A stretch of DNA of 64,000 bases, taken from positions 372,001-436,000 of the forward strand of contig NZ_JABGCG010000001.1 of assembly GCF_019799925.1 (NCBI RefSeq). Direction: 5' to 3'. The DNA is from Blastococcus sp. CPCC 205250 (GTDB lineage: Bacteria > Actinomycetota > Actinomycetes > Mycobacteriales > Geodermatophilaceae). Below the pieces are notes generated by a model. That model saw only the letters and a program-made list of their open reading frames with translations. It was not told where the DNA came from and ran no database searches. Position 1 is the stretch's first letter; each line of letters starts with the position of its first letter. Positions 53,064-61,334 of the stretch are shown one piece after another. The position numbers and the translations under genes were made by a program.

Positions 53064-53365
53064 CCGGCTGCCGGTCCGGGGCGAGGCGTCCCACGGTCCG
53101 CGCACGGTCAGGACTGCACCGATGGCGAGGGCGACGCGGCGCGATCCGGCCGGCGGTGAGCCGGGGCCCCGGCGCCTCGACGTGGAGCGCGGGCGGTGAC
53201 TGTGCCGCTGTGGTCGTTCGTGCACTCCGGTTGCGTCAGCCCGGTCGCTCTCGCGGCCGGGGGTTACCAGCCACGCCGCAGTACGCGTCACGCCGAGGAG
53301 CCCGAGTCCCAGGCCGGCGACCGTCCAGTGGCGCCCTGAAGCCATGACGAGGCTGGGCCTTGACG
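53064..53365. other. Intergenic region, no convincing gene
   Basis: About 300 bases. A minus-strand frame starting at an ATG at 53345 has one hydrophobic stretch (WTVAGLGLGLLGVTRTAAWL) but then becomes Arg/Pro-rich and crosses the small acidic gene, so I do not call it. A worn membrane-protein gene is possible. Confidence 0.5.
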
Positions 53366-53390
53366 CCACACTTGCATTTTGCAAGTGTGG
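53366..53390. promoter_or_regulatory. Operator palindrome CCACACTTGCA-TTT-TGCAAGTGTGG
   Basis: Perfect 11-bp arms around 3 nt, ending 5 nt before the ATG of the VOC gene at 53396. The low-GC ACTTGCA/TGCAAGT core stands out in this genome and is the kind of site bound by HxlR- or MarR-type winged-helix dimers. The HxlR gene follows in the same operon, so autoregulation is likely. Confidence 0.75.
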
Positions 53391-53395
53391 ACCGC

Positions 53396-53800
53396 ATGAG
53401 CCTCTTCATCACCTGCCCGGTCGAGAACGTCGAGCGCGCGACCGCCTTCTACACCGCCCTCGGCTGGACCCTCAACGCCGAGATGTCCGATCACAACGTG
53501 TCGTGCTTCGCGATCGCGCCCGAGCAGTACGTCATGCTCGGCAGCCGCGAGATGTACGCGAGCGTCGGCGGCGCCGAGGAGCTGGTCGGCGGACCCTCCA
53601 CGCCCTCGAAGGTCACGGTCTCGTTCGACCTCGGCAGCCGCGAGGCGGTCGACGAGCTCACCGAGCGCGCCGGCGCCGCCGGCGGGCGGATCGGTGACAC
53701 CGACGACTACCCCTTCATGTACCAGCGCCAGTTCGACGACCCCGACGGCTACCACTACTCGCCGTTCTGGATGAAGTCGGACGCCGATCCGACCGCGTGA
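53396..53800 (+). CDS. VOC family protein (glyoxalase-like)
   Basis: The product is 134 residues; the ATG at 53396 is favoured over one at 53360 because the operator lies between them and the domain starts at once (MSLFITCPVENVERATAFYTALGW). The two beta-alpha-beta-beta-beta modules are complete, ending FDDPDGYHYSPFWM. Metal ligands are incomplete relative to glyoxalase I, so a binding or resistance role is possible. Stop and next start overlap (GTGA). Confidence 0.9.
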   Translation: MSLFITCPVENVERATAFYTALGWTLNAEMSDHNVSCFAIAPEQYVMLGSREMYASVGGAEELVGGPSTPSKVTVSFDLGSREAVDELTERAGAAGGRIGDTDDYPFMYQRQFDDPDGYHYSPFWMKSDADPTA

Positions 53801-54135
53801 GCGACCTCGCCGCTGCCCTCGACGTCGTCGGAGCGCGGTGGGCCCTGCTCGTCGTGGAGCGGCTGCTCGACGGGCCGAAGCGCTACGGCGATCTGCAGCG
53901 CGACCTCGGCGTGCCGACCAACATGCTCGCGACCCGCCTGCGCGAGCTCGAAGCGGCCGGCGTACTGACCCGGCTGCCGCTGCGGCACAACACCCGGGCC
54001 TACGCGCTGACCGATCGGGGGCTCGCCTTGAGGGAGGCGATCGTCGCGCTCGGACGCTGGGGCGCCGAGGGCGCCCGGGAGAGCAGGACCCTCAGTCGCG
54101 GGGACGCCGGCGGATCTTCGACCCCAGCCACGTGA
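53797..54135 (+). CDS. HxlR family winged-helix regulator
   Basis: The product is 112 residues with a GTG overlapping the VOC stop. ALDVVGARWALLVVERLLDGPKRYGDLQRDLG, shown in parts here as VVGARWALLVVERLL and DGPKRYGDLQRDLG, then MLATRLRELEAAGVLTR and NTRAYALTDRGLALREAI are the HxlR fold. The N-terminal redox cysteine of HypR-like members is absent. It probably binds the 53366-53390 palindrome. Its last 44 bases overlap the end of sdhB on the other strand. Confidence 0.9.
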   Translation: MSDLAAALDVVGARWALLVVERLLDGPKRYGDLQRDLGVPTNMLATRLRELEAAGVLTRLPLRHNTRAYALTDRGLALREAIVALGRWGAEGARESRTLSRGDAGGSSTPAT

Positions 54136-54847
54136 GCGGGTCGTAGCGGCGGTCCACCACCCGCTCCTTGAGCGGGATGATCCCGTTGTCGGTGAGGTGG
54201 ATGCCCTCGGGGCAGACCTCGCTGCAGCACTTGGTGATGTTGCAGTACCCGAGACCGAACTCGTCCTGTGCCTCGTGCCTGCGGTCGACGACGTCCAGGG
54301 GGTGCATGTCCAGCTCGGCGAGGCGGATCAGGAAGCGCGGGCCGGCGAAGACGGCCTTGTTCTCCTCGTGGTCGCGGATGACGTGGCAGGTGTCCTGGCA
54401 GAGGAAGCACTCGATGCACTTGCGGAACTCCTGCGAGCGCTCGACGTCGACCTGCTGCATCCGGTGGCTGCCGTCGGCCTCCCGGGGCCGGGGGGTGAAC
54501 GCCGGGATCTGCGCCGCCTTCTCGTAGTTGTACGAGACGTCGGTGACCAGGTCACGGACCACCGGGAAGGTCCGCAGCGGGGTCACCGTCACCGTCTCCG
54601 CCTCGCCGAAGGTGCTCATCCGGGTCATGCACATGAGCCGGGGCCGGCCGTTGATCTCGGCGCTGCACGAGCCGCACTTGCCGGCCTTGCAGTTCCACCG
54701 GACGGCGAGGTCGCCGGCCTGGGTGGACTGGAGCCGGTGGATCACGTCGAGCACCACCTCGCCCTCGTTCACCTCCACCGTGAACGTCTGCAGGTCGCCT
54801 CCGCCGGCGTCGCCGCGCCAGACCCGGAACGTCGCGTCGTACGTCAC
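54092..54847 (-). CDS. sdhB: Succinate dehydrogenase iron-sulfur subunit (Sdh1 type)
   Basis: The product is 251 residues; the GTG at 54847 overlaps the sdhA stop. The [2Fe-2S] cysteines are in WNCKAGKCGSCSAEINGRP plus LMC, and the second domain has CIECFLCQDTCHV and the CNITKCCSEVCPEGI set for the [4Fe-4S] and [3Fe-4S] clusters. It carries electrons from FAD in SdhA to the membrane quinone site. The gene order sdhC-sdhA-sdhB and sizes match the mycobacterial Sdh1 operon (Rv0249c-Rv0247c). Confidence 0.95.
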   Translation of the reverse strand: MTYDATFRVWRGDAGGGDLQTFTVEVNEGEVVLDVIHRLQSTQAGDLAVRWNCKAGKCGSCSAEINGRPRLMCMTRMSTFGEAETVTVTPLRTFPVVRDLVTDVSYNYEKAAQIPAFTPRPREADGSHRMQQVDVERSQEFRKCIECFLCQDTCHVIRDHEENKAVFAGPRFLIRLAELDMHPLDVVDRRHEAQDEFGLGYCNITKCCSEVCPEGIHLTDNGIIPLKERVVDRRYDPLTWLGSKIRRRPRD

Positions 54848-56673
54848 GCCGGCACCTCCTCGAACACCTCGGCCAGCTCGGCCGGCATCTGCGGGAGCGG
54901 TTGCCGCGTCAGGGCCACTGAGCCGTCCGGTGCCTGCGAGCAGACCAGGTTGGTGCGCGACCACTCGTCGTCGGTCGCCGGGAAGTCGTCGCGGGTGTGA
55001 CCGCCCCGGCTCTCCTGCCGCTCGAGCGCGGCACGGGCGATGCACTCGCTGACCAGCAGCATGTGCGGCAGGTCCAGGGCCAGGTGCCAGCCCGGGTTGT
55101 ACTGCCGGTGGCCCTCGACCGACAGGGCGGCGACGCGTTCCTTCAGGGCGGCGATCCGCGCCAGCGCCTGCTGCATCTCCGCCTCGGTGCGGATGATCCC
55201 GACCAGGTCGTGCATCGTCTGCTGTAGGTCGTGCTGCACGGTGTAGGGGTTCTCGCCGCCCTCCCGCTCGAACGGCGCCAGCGCCGCCCGCGCCGCGTCG
55301 GCCAGGGCGTCGTCGGGCGGCGCGGTCCGGACGGGATGGGCACGGGCGTGCTCGGCAGCGGCCAGCCCGGCCCGCCGTCCGAAGACCAGCAGGTCCGACA
55401 GGGAGTTGCCGCCCAGCCGGTTGGACCCGTGCATGCCCCCGGCCACCTCGCCCGCCGCGTACAGGCCGGGCACCCGGGCGGCCTCGGTGTCCGGATCGAC
55501 CTCGACGCCGCCCATCACGTAGTGGCAGGTCGGCCCGACCTCCATCGCCTCGGCGGTGATGTCGACCTCCGCCAGCTCCTTGAACTGGTGGTACATCGAG
55601 GGGAGCCGCTTGCGGATGTACTCGGGCGAGCGTCGCGAGGCGATGTCCAGGTAGACGCCGCCGTGCGGGGTGCCGCGGCCGGCCTTGACCTCGCTGTTGA
55701 TGGCCCGGGCGACCTCGTCGCGGGGGAGGAGCTCGGGCGGGCGGCGGTTGTTCTTCTTGTCCTCGTACCAGCGGTCGGCCTCGTCCTCGGTCTCCGCCGT
55801 CTCCTTGCGGAAGAAGTCGGGGATGTAGTCGAACATGAACCGGTTGCCGGCCGAGTTCTTCAGGATCCCCCCGTCGCCGCGGACGCTCTCGGTCACCAGG
55901 ATCCCGCGCACCGACGGCGGCCAGACCATCCCGGTCGGGTGGAACTGGACGAACTCCATGTTCACCAGCGTCGCCCCGGCCTGCAGCGCCAGGGAGTGGC
56001 CGTCGCCGGTGTACTCCCACGAGTTCGAGGTGACCTTGTAGGACTTCCCGATGCCGCCCGTGGCCAGCACCACCGAGGGAGCCGACCAGGCCACGAACCG
56101 CCCGGACTCGCGCCAGTAGCCGAACGCGCCGGTGATGCCGCGTTCTCCGTCCGCCCCACCGCCCCCGGCCGGTCCGGTGAGCAGCCGGGTGACCGTGCAC
56201 TCCATGTAGACGTCGATGCCGAGCGCGACCGTCCGCTGCTGGAGCGTGCGGATCAGCTCCAGGCCGGTGCGGTCCCCGACGTGGGCGAGGCGGGCGTACC
56301 GGTGGCCGCCGAAGTCGCGCTGGCTGATCAGCCCGTCGGGGGTGCGGTCGAACAGCGCGCCCCAGTCCTCCAGCTCGCGCACCCGGTCCGGCGCCTCCTG
56401 CGCGTGCAGCTGCGCCATCCGCCAGTGGTTGAGCATCTTGCCGCCGCGCATGGTGTCCCGGAAGTGCACCCGCCAGTTGTCCTCGGGGTAGGTGTTCGCC
56501 ATCGCCGCGGCGATCCCGCCCTCGGCCATGACGGTGTGCGCCTTGCCCAGCAGGGACTTGCAGACGACGGCGGTGCGCGCCCCGCTCTCCTGCGCCGCGA
56601 TCGCCGCCCGCAGACCGGCGCCGCCGGCCCCCACCACGACGACGTCGTACTCGTGCCGCTCCAGCTCCACCAT
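54844..56673 (-). CDS. sdhA: Succinate dehydrogenase/fumarate reductase flavoprotein subunit
   Basis: The product is 609 residues from the ATG at 56673. FAD motif VVVVGAGGAGLRAAIAAQESG near residue 11, the covalent-FAD site segment KAHTVMAEGGIAAA, substrate loop EFVQFHPTGM, and HGSNRLGGNSLSDLLVFGRR late in the protein. It oxidises succinate to fumarate in the TCA cycle and respiratory chain. It has the compact size and the NSEVKAGRGTPHGGVYLD region of the Sdh1 (type E/B-like) group. Its stop overlaps the sdhB start. Confidence 0.97.
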   Translation of the reverse strand: MVELERHEYDVVVVGAGGAGLRAAIAAQESGARTAVVCKSLLGKAHTVMAEGGIAAAMANTYPEDNWRVHFRDTMRGGKMLNHWRMAQLHAQEAPDRVRELEDWGALFDRTPDGLISQRDFGGHRYARLAHVGDRTGLELIRTLQQRTVALGIDVYMECTVTRLLTGPAGGGGADGERGITGAFGYWRESGRFVAWSAPSVVLATGGIGKSYKVTSNSWEYTGDGHSLALQAGATLVNMEFVQFHPTGMVWPPSVRGILVTESVRGDGGILKNSAGNRFMFDYIPDFFRKETAETEDEADRWYEDKKNNRRPPELLPRDEVARAINSEVKAGRGTPHGGVYLDIASRRSPEYIRKRLPSMYHQFKELAEVDITAEAMEVGPTCHYVMGGVEVDPDTEAARVPGLYAAGEVAGGMHGSNRLGGNSLSDLLVFGRRAGLAAAEHARAHPVRTAPPDDALADAARAALAPFEREGGENPYTVQHDLQQTMHDLVGIIRTEAEMQQALARIAALKERVAALSVEGHRQYNPGWHLALDLPHMLLVSECIARAALERQESRGGHTRDDFPATDDEWSRTNLVCSQAPDGSVALTRQPLPQMPAELAEVFEEVPA

Positions 56674-56688
56674 CAGAAGGCCCTCATC

Positions 56689-57519
56689 TCAGAAGAAGCG
56701 GAGATCGGAGATCGTGTCGGTCGCGAGCAGCAGGACGTAGAAGTCGGCGAAGGCGACGCCGACCAGCGAGACCCAGGCGAACTTCATGTGGTTGGCGTTG
56801 AGCTTCGAGACGACGGTCCAGAAGCGGTAGCGCAGCGGATGCCGGGAGAACGAGTTGAGCCGGCCGCCCACGATGTGCCGGCAGGAGTGGCACGACAGCG
56901 AGTACAGCCAGAGCAGGGCGGCGTTCGCGAGGAGCACGAGCGTGCCCAGGCCCATGTGGCCCCACTCGCCGGTCTCGTCGCGGAACGCCAGGACCGCGTC
57001 GTAGGTCAGGATCACGTTGAAGACCAGGCCCGCGTAGAAGAAGTAGCGGTGCAGGTTCTGGCCCAGCAGCGGCAGCCGGGTCTCCCCGGTGTAGCGCCGG
57101 TGCGGCTCGGCGACCGCGCAGGCCGGGGGCGACTGCCAGAACGACCGGTAGTAGGCCTTCCGGTAGTAGTAGCAGGTCAGCCGGAAGCCCAGGGGCACCA
57201 CGAGGATGTAGATGGCCGGCGAGATCCACGACGGCCCGGTGAACAGCTCGGGGAAGGTGTCGCCCTCGCAGTCCGTGGTGAGGCACGGCGAGTAGAAGGG
57301 CGAGATGTAGGGCTCGGCGAAGTAGTGCGCGTTCTGGAACGCGCGGACGCTCGAGTAGACGATGAAGAGCACCAGGACGACGACCGTGACCAGCGGCTGC
57401 AGCCACCAGCGGTCGGTACGCAGGGTGCGCGCCGCGATGGCCGCGCGGCGCGGTGGCGTCTCACTGGTGCCGCGCCCGGGGGTGACCGCCCCGGTTCTGC
57501 GCGGAGCGGTCGCGGTCAC
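56689..57519 (-). CDS. sdhC: Succinate dehydrogenase membrane anchor (Sdh1 SdhC)
   Basis: The product is 276 residues from the GTG at 57519. Five membrane segments can be placed (PLVTVVVLVLFIVYSSV, SPAIYILVVPLGFRLTCYYY, HRYFFYAGLVFNVILTYDAV, GLGTLVLLANAALLWLYSLS, KFAWVSLVGVAFADFYVLLL), with heme-ligand-type histidines at NLHRYFF and SCHSCRHIVGG. This large single-subunit anchor differs from the usual two-subunit SdhCD and is characteristic of actinobacterial Sdh1. First gene of the operon. Confidence 0.88.
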   Translation of the reverse strand: MTATAPRRTGAVTPGRGTSETPPRRAAIAARTLRTDRWWLQPLVTVVVLVLFIVYSSVRAFQNAHYFAEPYISPFYSPCLTTDCEGDTFPELFTGPSWISPAIYILVVPLGFRLTCYYYRKAYYRSFWQSPPACAVAEPHRRYTGETRLPLLGQNLHRYFFYAGLVFNVILTYDAVLAFRDETGEWGHMGLGTLVLLANAALLWLYSLSCHSCRHIVGGRLNSFSRHPLRYRFWTVVSKLNANHMKFAWVSLVGVAFADFYVLLLATDTISDLRFF

Positions 57520-57617
57520 GGCCGGGGGTGCGGCGCTGTCCGCCGCGGCGTCCCGGGGACGCGGGGCGCATGAGCCCCGGCGTCGGCCTCCAACGACAGG
57601 TCGTCCATGAGCGCCTC

Positions 57618-57631
57618 CAGCAACGTTGCTG
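57618..57631. promoter_or_regulatory. Perfect palindrome CAGCAACGTTGCTG
   Basis: A 14-bp palindrome about 100 bp upstream of the sdhC start and 180 bp upstream of the dioxygenase-like gene, in the 291-bp divergent region. Its mid-GC AACGTT core stands out and could be an operator for the sdh operon. The binding protein is unknown. Confidence 0.45.
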
Positions 57632-57810
57632 ATGCGCCGCCGCGTGGCGGTGAGCGGCAGTCGACCACGGACGTCCGTCGGAGGGAAGGCCTGACGGGGC
57701 GACTCCTCCGGGGACCGGCTCCCAGCAGGTGCACAGCGGCCGCGCAGCCGGAGCGCGGGTCGGCCACGGACGCTCGTCCTCGACCCACCCGGACGAGAGG
57801 ACGACCGCAC

Positions 57811-58770
57811 GTGACCACCGCACCGCCCGACCCCGCACCCACCTTCGAGGGCCGCCCGCTGCCCCGGCCGGGGGACGAGCTCGTGGACCAGGGGCTCGCC
57901 TTCGACGTGGGCACGCTGCTCAGCCGCCGGCGGCTGCTCGGCCTGTTCGGCGTGGGCGCGGCCACGCTGGGGCTCGCCGCGTGCGGGAGCGACGGCGGGA
58001 CCGCGGCGGCATCGTCGACGTCTTCGTCGGCGTCCGGCTCCGCGGGAGGCGAGATCCCCGACGAGACGGCCGGCCCGTACCCCGGCGACGGCTCCAACGG
58101 CCCGGACGTCCTGGAGCAGGCCGGCATCGTGCGCAGCGACATCCGCGACAGCTTCGGCGAGTACTCCGGCACGGCCGAGGGCGTGCCGATGACCCTGGAG
58201 CTGACCGTCAGCGACCTGGCGGACGGTGGCGTGCCGTTCGAGGGTGCGGCCGTCTACGTCTGGCACTGCACCCGCGAAGGCGGCTACTCGCTCTACTCCG
58301 ACGGCATCACCGACCAGAACTACCTGCGGGGCGTCCAGGTGGCGGGTGCCGACGGCCGGGTGACCTTCACCAGCGTGTTCCCGGCCTGCTACGACGGGCG
58401 GTGGCCGCACGTGCACGTCGAGGTCTACCCCGACCAGGCCTCCATCGCCGACTCCACCACCGCGATCGCCACCTCGCAGGTCGCGCTGCCGCAGGACGCC
58501 TGCGAGGCCGTCTACGCGACCGCCGGGTACGAGACCTCGGTGGCGAACCTGTCCCGGGTGAGCCTGGCCGGCGACACCGTGTTCGGTGACGACGGCGGTG
58601 CCGGCCAGCTGGCCACGGTCAGCGGCAGCGTGTCCGGGGGCTACACCGTGCGGCTCGCGATGGGTGTCGACACCACCACGACGCCGACCGACGGCGGCGC
58701 CGTCCCGGGGAGGGACGGCGCCCCCTCGGGTGCACCGGGGGGCGCCCCTCCGGCGCCGCCGTCGAGCTGA
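57811..58770 (+). CDS. Intradiol ring-cleavage dioxygenase-like lipoprotein
   Basis: The product is 319 residues from the GTG at 57811. An unusually long N-terminus (about 40 residues) leads to SRRRLLGLFGVGAATLGLAAC, a twin-arginine and lipobox combination, so it is probably exported folded and lipid-anchored. After a Ser/Ala linker, the core has GPYPGDGSNGPDVL, VYVWHCTREGGYSLYSDG, NYLRGVQVAGADGRVTF and CYDGRWPHVHVEVY, which supply the Tyr-Tyr-His-His iron ligands of intradiol dioxygenases. Secreted members of this family are common in actinobacteria; the natural substrate (aromatic or otherwise) is not known. The C-terminus is Gly/Pro-rich. Confidence 0.9.
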   Translation: MTTAPPDPAPTFEGRPLPRPGDELVDQGLAFDVGTLLSRRRLLGLFGVGAATLGLAACGSDGGTAAASSTSSSASGSAGGEIPDETAGPYPGDGSNGPDVLEQAGIVRSDIRDSFGEYSGTAEGVPMTLELTVSDLADGGVPFEGAAVYVWHCTREGGYSLYSDGITDQNYLRGVQVAGADGRVTFTSVFPACYDGRWPHVHVEVYPDQASIADSTTAIATSQVALPQDACEAVYATAGYETSVANLSRVSLAGDTVFGDDGGAGQLATVSGSVSGGYTVRLAMGVDTTTTPTDGGAVPGRDGAPSGAPGGAPPAPPSS

Positions 58771-58782
58771 GGCCCGGGCCGG

Positions 58783-59340
58783 CTACCGGGTCTGCCCGGT
58801 CTCCGGCTCGTCGGCGGTCCGCTCGGTGAAGGCGGAGAAGGTCTGCGCGACCGGCTCCTCGTCCGCCGTCGCCGGGTTCACCACGGCCGGGCCGCCGGTG
58901 ACACCGGGGTCCTCGGTCGCCGGGGCCTCGGTCGTCCGCTCCCGGAGAGCGGAGTACGTCTGGGCCACGACCTCCTCGTCGTCCTCCAGCGGGAAGGACC
59001 CGCCGGGGACGGCAGCGGGGGACGCGGCGGTACCCACGCCGGAGACGGCACCGACGCCGGACGCGGAACCGACACCGGACGCGGAACCGACACCGGACGC
59101 GGGACCCCCGCCGGACGAGCCGCCGGCGCTGCCCGAGGAGCCGTGCCCGGTCAGCCCGTCGACGGTGCTCTGCAGCGTCGGGGGCAGGCTGTCGCGGACC
59201 TTCCCCACGGCCTCCTGCACCTCCGGACGCTCGGTCAGCCGGGTCGCGGCCTGCTGGATCTGCTCGTACCGCGCCCGCCCCGCGCGAGCGCCGAGCACGT
59301 ATCCCGCGCCGAGACCCAGCGCGAACGTCACCTTGCCCAT
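58783..59340 (-). CDS. YtxH-like envelope protein with repeats
   Basis: The product is 185 residues from the ATG at 59340. Residues 1-20 form a glycine-rich membrane helix (VTFALGLGAGYVLGARAG) followed by RARYEQIQQAATRLTERPEV, the actinobacterial YtxH-like pattern. The middle is Gly/Ser/Ala/Val-rich with tandem SASGVG units (18-bp DNA repeats). The end has two similar blocks, EVVAQTYSALRERT and EPVAQTFSAFTERT. The first 65 residues are paralogous to the C-terminal part of the protein at 59801-61216. Confidence 0.75.
   Translation of the reverse strand: MGKVTFALGLGAGYVLGARAGRARYEQIQQAATRLTERPEVQEAVGKVRDSLPPTLQSTVDGLTGHGSSGSAGGSSGGGPASGVGSASGVGSASGVGAVSGVGTAASPAAVPGGSFPLEDDEEVVAQTYSALRERTTEAPATEDPGVTGGPAVVNPATADEEPVAQTFSAFTERTADEPETGQTR
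59057..59103. repeat. 18-bp tandem repeats within the YtxH-like gene
   Basis: CCGGACGCGGAACCGACA occurs twice in perfect tandem (59057-59074, 59075-59092), followed by a third, partial unit to about 59103, coding for SASGVG steps. The unit length is a multiple of three, so copy number can vary without frameshift. Confidence 0.85.
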
Positions 59341-59476
59341 GAGTCGACTCCTCCTCCGGCCGCGGCCGTCGATGTCCTGATCACCTCCGCCCTACCCCGG
59401 GAGCCGCCGGTGAACCCGCAGGTCGCCGCGCCACCACGGCGTTGACGCAGCGGGGGGAGAGGGCCACCCTCGGGAG

Positions 59477-59791
59477 ATGACCGTCGTCCCGTTCCCCGCC
59501 GACCGGTGGACGTGGGAGAGCGCCCGCGGGCTCAGCCGCGCCGTCCGGGTCACGCCGCACGCGGAGGCCGGGCTGCTCACGGTCAGCTTCTGGCGGGACG
59601 ACCGCTGCGCCGGCACGGTGCGCCTCACCCCGGCGGAGGCGGCGTCGCTGGTCGGCCGGCTGACTGCTGCGCTGGCCGGGCTCGCCGAGCCGCGGACCGC
59701 CCCGGAGGCCGGCGGGGGGTCCGTCGAGGAGCGGCTCGCCGCGGTCGAGCGGCGGCTGCGCACCCTCGAGTCGGAGGACCCGCCGGCCTGA
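59477..59791 (+). CDS. Small hypothetical protein
   Basis: The product is 104 residues from the ATG at 59477. The first 70 residues alternate strands and a helix (WTWESARGLSRAVRVTPHAE, LLTVSFWRDDRCAGTVRL, PAEAASLVGRLTAALAGLA), then a Gly-rich linker and a short coiled coil (VEERLAAVERRLRTLESE). It looks like a small conserved actinobacterial protein but I cannot name a family. It lies between two minus-strand YtxH-like genes. Confidence 0.6.
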   Translation: MTVVPFPADRWTWESARGLSRAVRVTPHAEAGLLTVSFWRDDRCAGTVRLTPAEAASLVGRLTAALAGLAEPRTAPEAGGGSVEERLAAVERRLRTLESEDPPA

Positions 59792-59800
59792 CCGCAGTGG

Positions 59801-61216
59801 CTAGATGCCCTGACCGGGCAGGTCGGGGGTCGTCGTCGCAGCGGGCGACTCCGGCGTCGCCAGGCCGTCGGAGTCGACGGCGATGACCCGGTCGACGTCG
59901 CCCGCGCTGCCCGAGGTCCGCCCGGACAGCCCGTCGAGGGTGCTCTGCAGCTTCGGCGGGACGGCGGCCCGGACCCTGCCCACCGCATCCTGCACCTCGG
60001 GCCGCTCCAGGAAGCCGGCCGTGGCCTGCTTGATCTGCTCGAACCGGGCACGACCCGCGCGGGCACCGAGCACGTAGCCCACGCCCAGTCCCAGCCCCAA
60101 CGACAGCTTGCTCATGAGACGCCTCCATCGCTTCTGCAGGTGGTCCGTGGACTCCGCCACGACCTCCGGCACGGCTTCGGCCGCGCCGAGCACGCCGAGC
60201 GCGGCACGCAGTCCGGCCTGGCCCAGGTCGGCGCCGATCGCCGCGCCGCTCGACAGCGTGCCGGCGGCGATCCGGGCGGTGGTGTTCGCGACGTTCGTGG
60301 CGGTGGCCGCTCCGGCACCCGCCGCCCGCTGCGCCCCCCGCCCGGCCGCGGCGACGACCGGCGCGGCCGCCGCGGCGAACTCCGCGGCGCGCTCGCGGGC
60401 CTCCTCGGACGCGGCGCGGGCCCTCGGCCCGAGGGTGCTCGCGGCCTCGTCGAGGCGCTGGCGGACCGCCGCGCCGGACGCGGACACCGACCGCGCCCGC
60501 CGGCGGGCACGGGCGGCGGACGCGGCCGCCGCGAGCCGCGCCCTGCGGCCGACCGGCTCGGGCACCCGCCGCGCCGCCCGGCGGCGGAGCACCGCGGTCA
60601 CCACCGCGCCGAGGACGCCCAGCAGGGCCAGGACGCCGGCGAGCTGCCCCGCCCGGGCGGCGGATCCGCCCGCATCCGGTGACGTGGGCGGCGGGACCGT
60701 GTCCGCCTCGGCCGCCGCGGGCGACGCCTCGACGTCGTCGTCGTCGCTCGCCGGAGCCGGGGCGACCGGCGGCGCATCCGCCGGGGCCTCCGCCGATGCC
60801 ACCGCCGGGGCCTCCGCCGATGCCACCGCCGGGGCGATCGGCGGGGCCACCGCCGGGTCGGGGGTCACGTCACCGACGGGCAGCACCGTCTCCGACGCCG
60901 CCGTCGAGTAGGAGATCCCGTAGTGCTCGTACAGCGCGGTCTCCTGGGCGGCGCTCAGTTCGCTGCCCTCGCCCACGCGGGGTGAGGCGACGACCTGCTC
61001 CCGGCTCACGGTGACGCGGATCCGGTCGCCGGCCGCCGTCGCGTCGAGCAGCGGGATGACCACCGTCTCCCCGTCCAGCTCGGCGTACAGCCACTCGGGC
61101 AGCCCGGTCGCGTCGTCGGCGAGCAGGGCCCGGCAGATGCCGGTCTCCGCTCCTCCGTGGTCGATCACGGTCTGGCCGAGCCAGTTCTGGGTCGTCTCTC
61201 GGTCGGGCAGGGTCAT
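59801..61216 (-). CDS. PRC-barrel / membrane helix / YtxH-like fusion protein
   Basis: The product is 471 residues from the ATG at 61216. Residues 8-100 are a PRC-barrel (WLGQTVIDHGGAETGICRAL, LYEHYGISYS), then an Ala/Pro/Glu-rich region with tandem AVASAEAP units, a membrane helix (GVLALLGVLGAVVTAVL), an Ala/Arg-rich helical stalk and, from Met368, a YtxH-like module (SLGLGLGVGYVLGARAG, RARFEQIKQATAGFLERPEV) paralogous to the neighbour at 58783. Met368 (ATG at 60115) has GGAGG 6 nt upstream, so the last 104 residues may also be translated separately. Likely an envelope or stress protein; a fusion of two once-separate genes is possible. Confidence 0.78.
   Translation of the reverse strand: MTLPDRETTQNWLGQTVIDHGGAETGICRALLADDATGLPEWLYAELDGETVVIPLLDATAAGDRIRVTVSREQVVASPRVGEGSELSAAQETALYEHYGISYSTAASETVLPVGDVTPDPAVAPPIAPAVASAEAPAVASAEAPADAPPVAPAPASDDDDVEASPAAAEADTVPPPTSPDAGGSAARAGQLAGVLALLGVLGAVVTAVLRRRAARRVPEPVGRRARLAAAASAARARRRARSVSASGAAVRQRLDEAASTLGPRARAASEEARERAAEFAAAAAPVVAAAGRGAQRAAGAGAATATNVANTTARIAAGTLSSGAAIGADLGQAGLRAALGVLGAAEAVPEVVAESTDHLQKRWRRLMSKLSLGLGLGVGYVLGARAGRARFEQIKQATAGFLERPEVQDAVGRVRAAVPPKLQSTLDGLSGRTSGSAGDVDRVIAVDSDGLATPESPAATTTPDLPGQGI
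60781..60828. repeat. 24-bp tandem repeat within the PRC-barrel gene
   Basis: Two perfect 24-nt units beginning CCGGGGCCTCCGCCGATGCC (60781-60804 and 60805-60828) encode repeated Ala/Pro/Glu/Ser octads. Confidence 0.85.
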
Positions 61217-61334
61217 GGAGGTCTCCCAGGTGGTCAGCAGCCGGACCGGTTCCGCGCAGGACGCGCGCCGTCGATCCCCGTTGGTCCGCCGGTACCCCGC
61301 TCGTTCCCGGTGAACCGGCGACCCTGGCGGCGCG

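Noticed and set aside
53064..53345. Minus-strand gene starting at 53345 for a small membrane protein, divergent from the VOC gene
   Set aside because: Only one hydrophobic stretch, then low-quality Arg/Pro sequence running through another gene; no RBS.
59029..59105. Short tandem repeats as a possible CRISPR array
   Set aside because: Units are 18 bp in direct contact with no spacers and code for a SASGVG repeat in frame.
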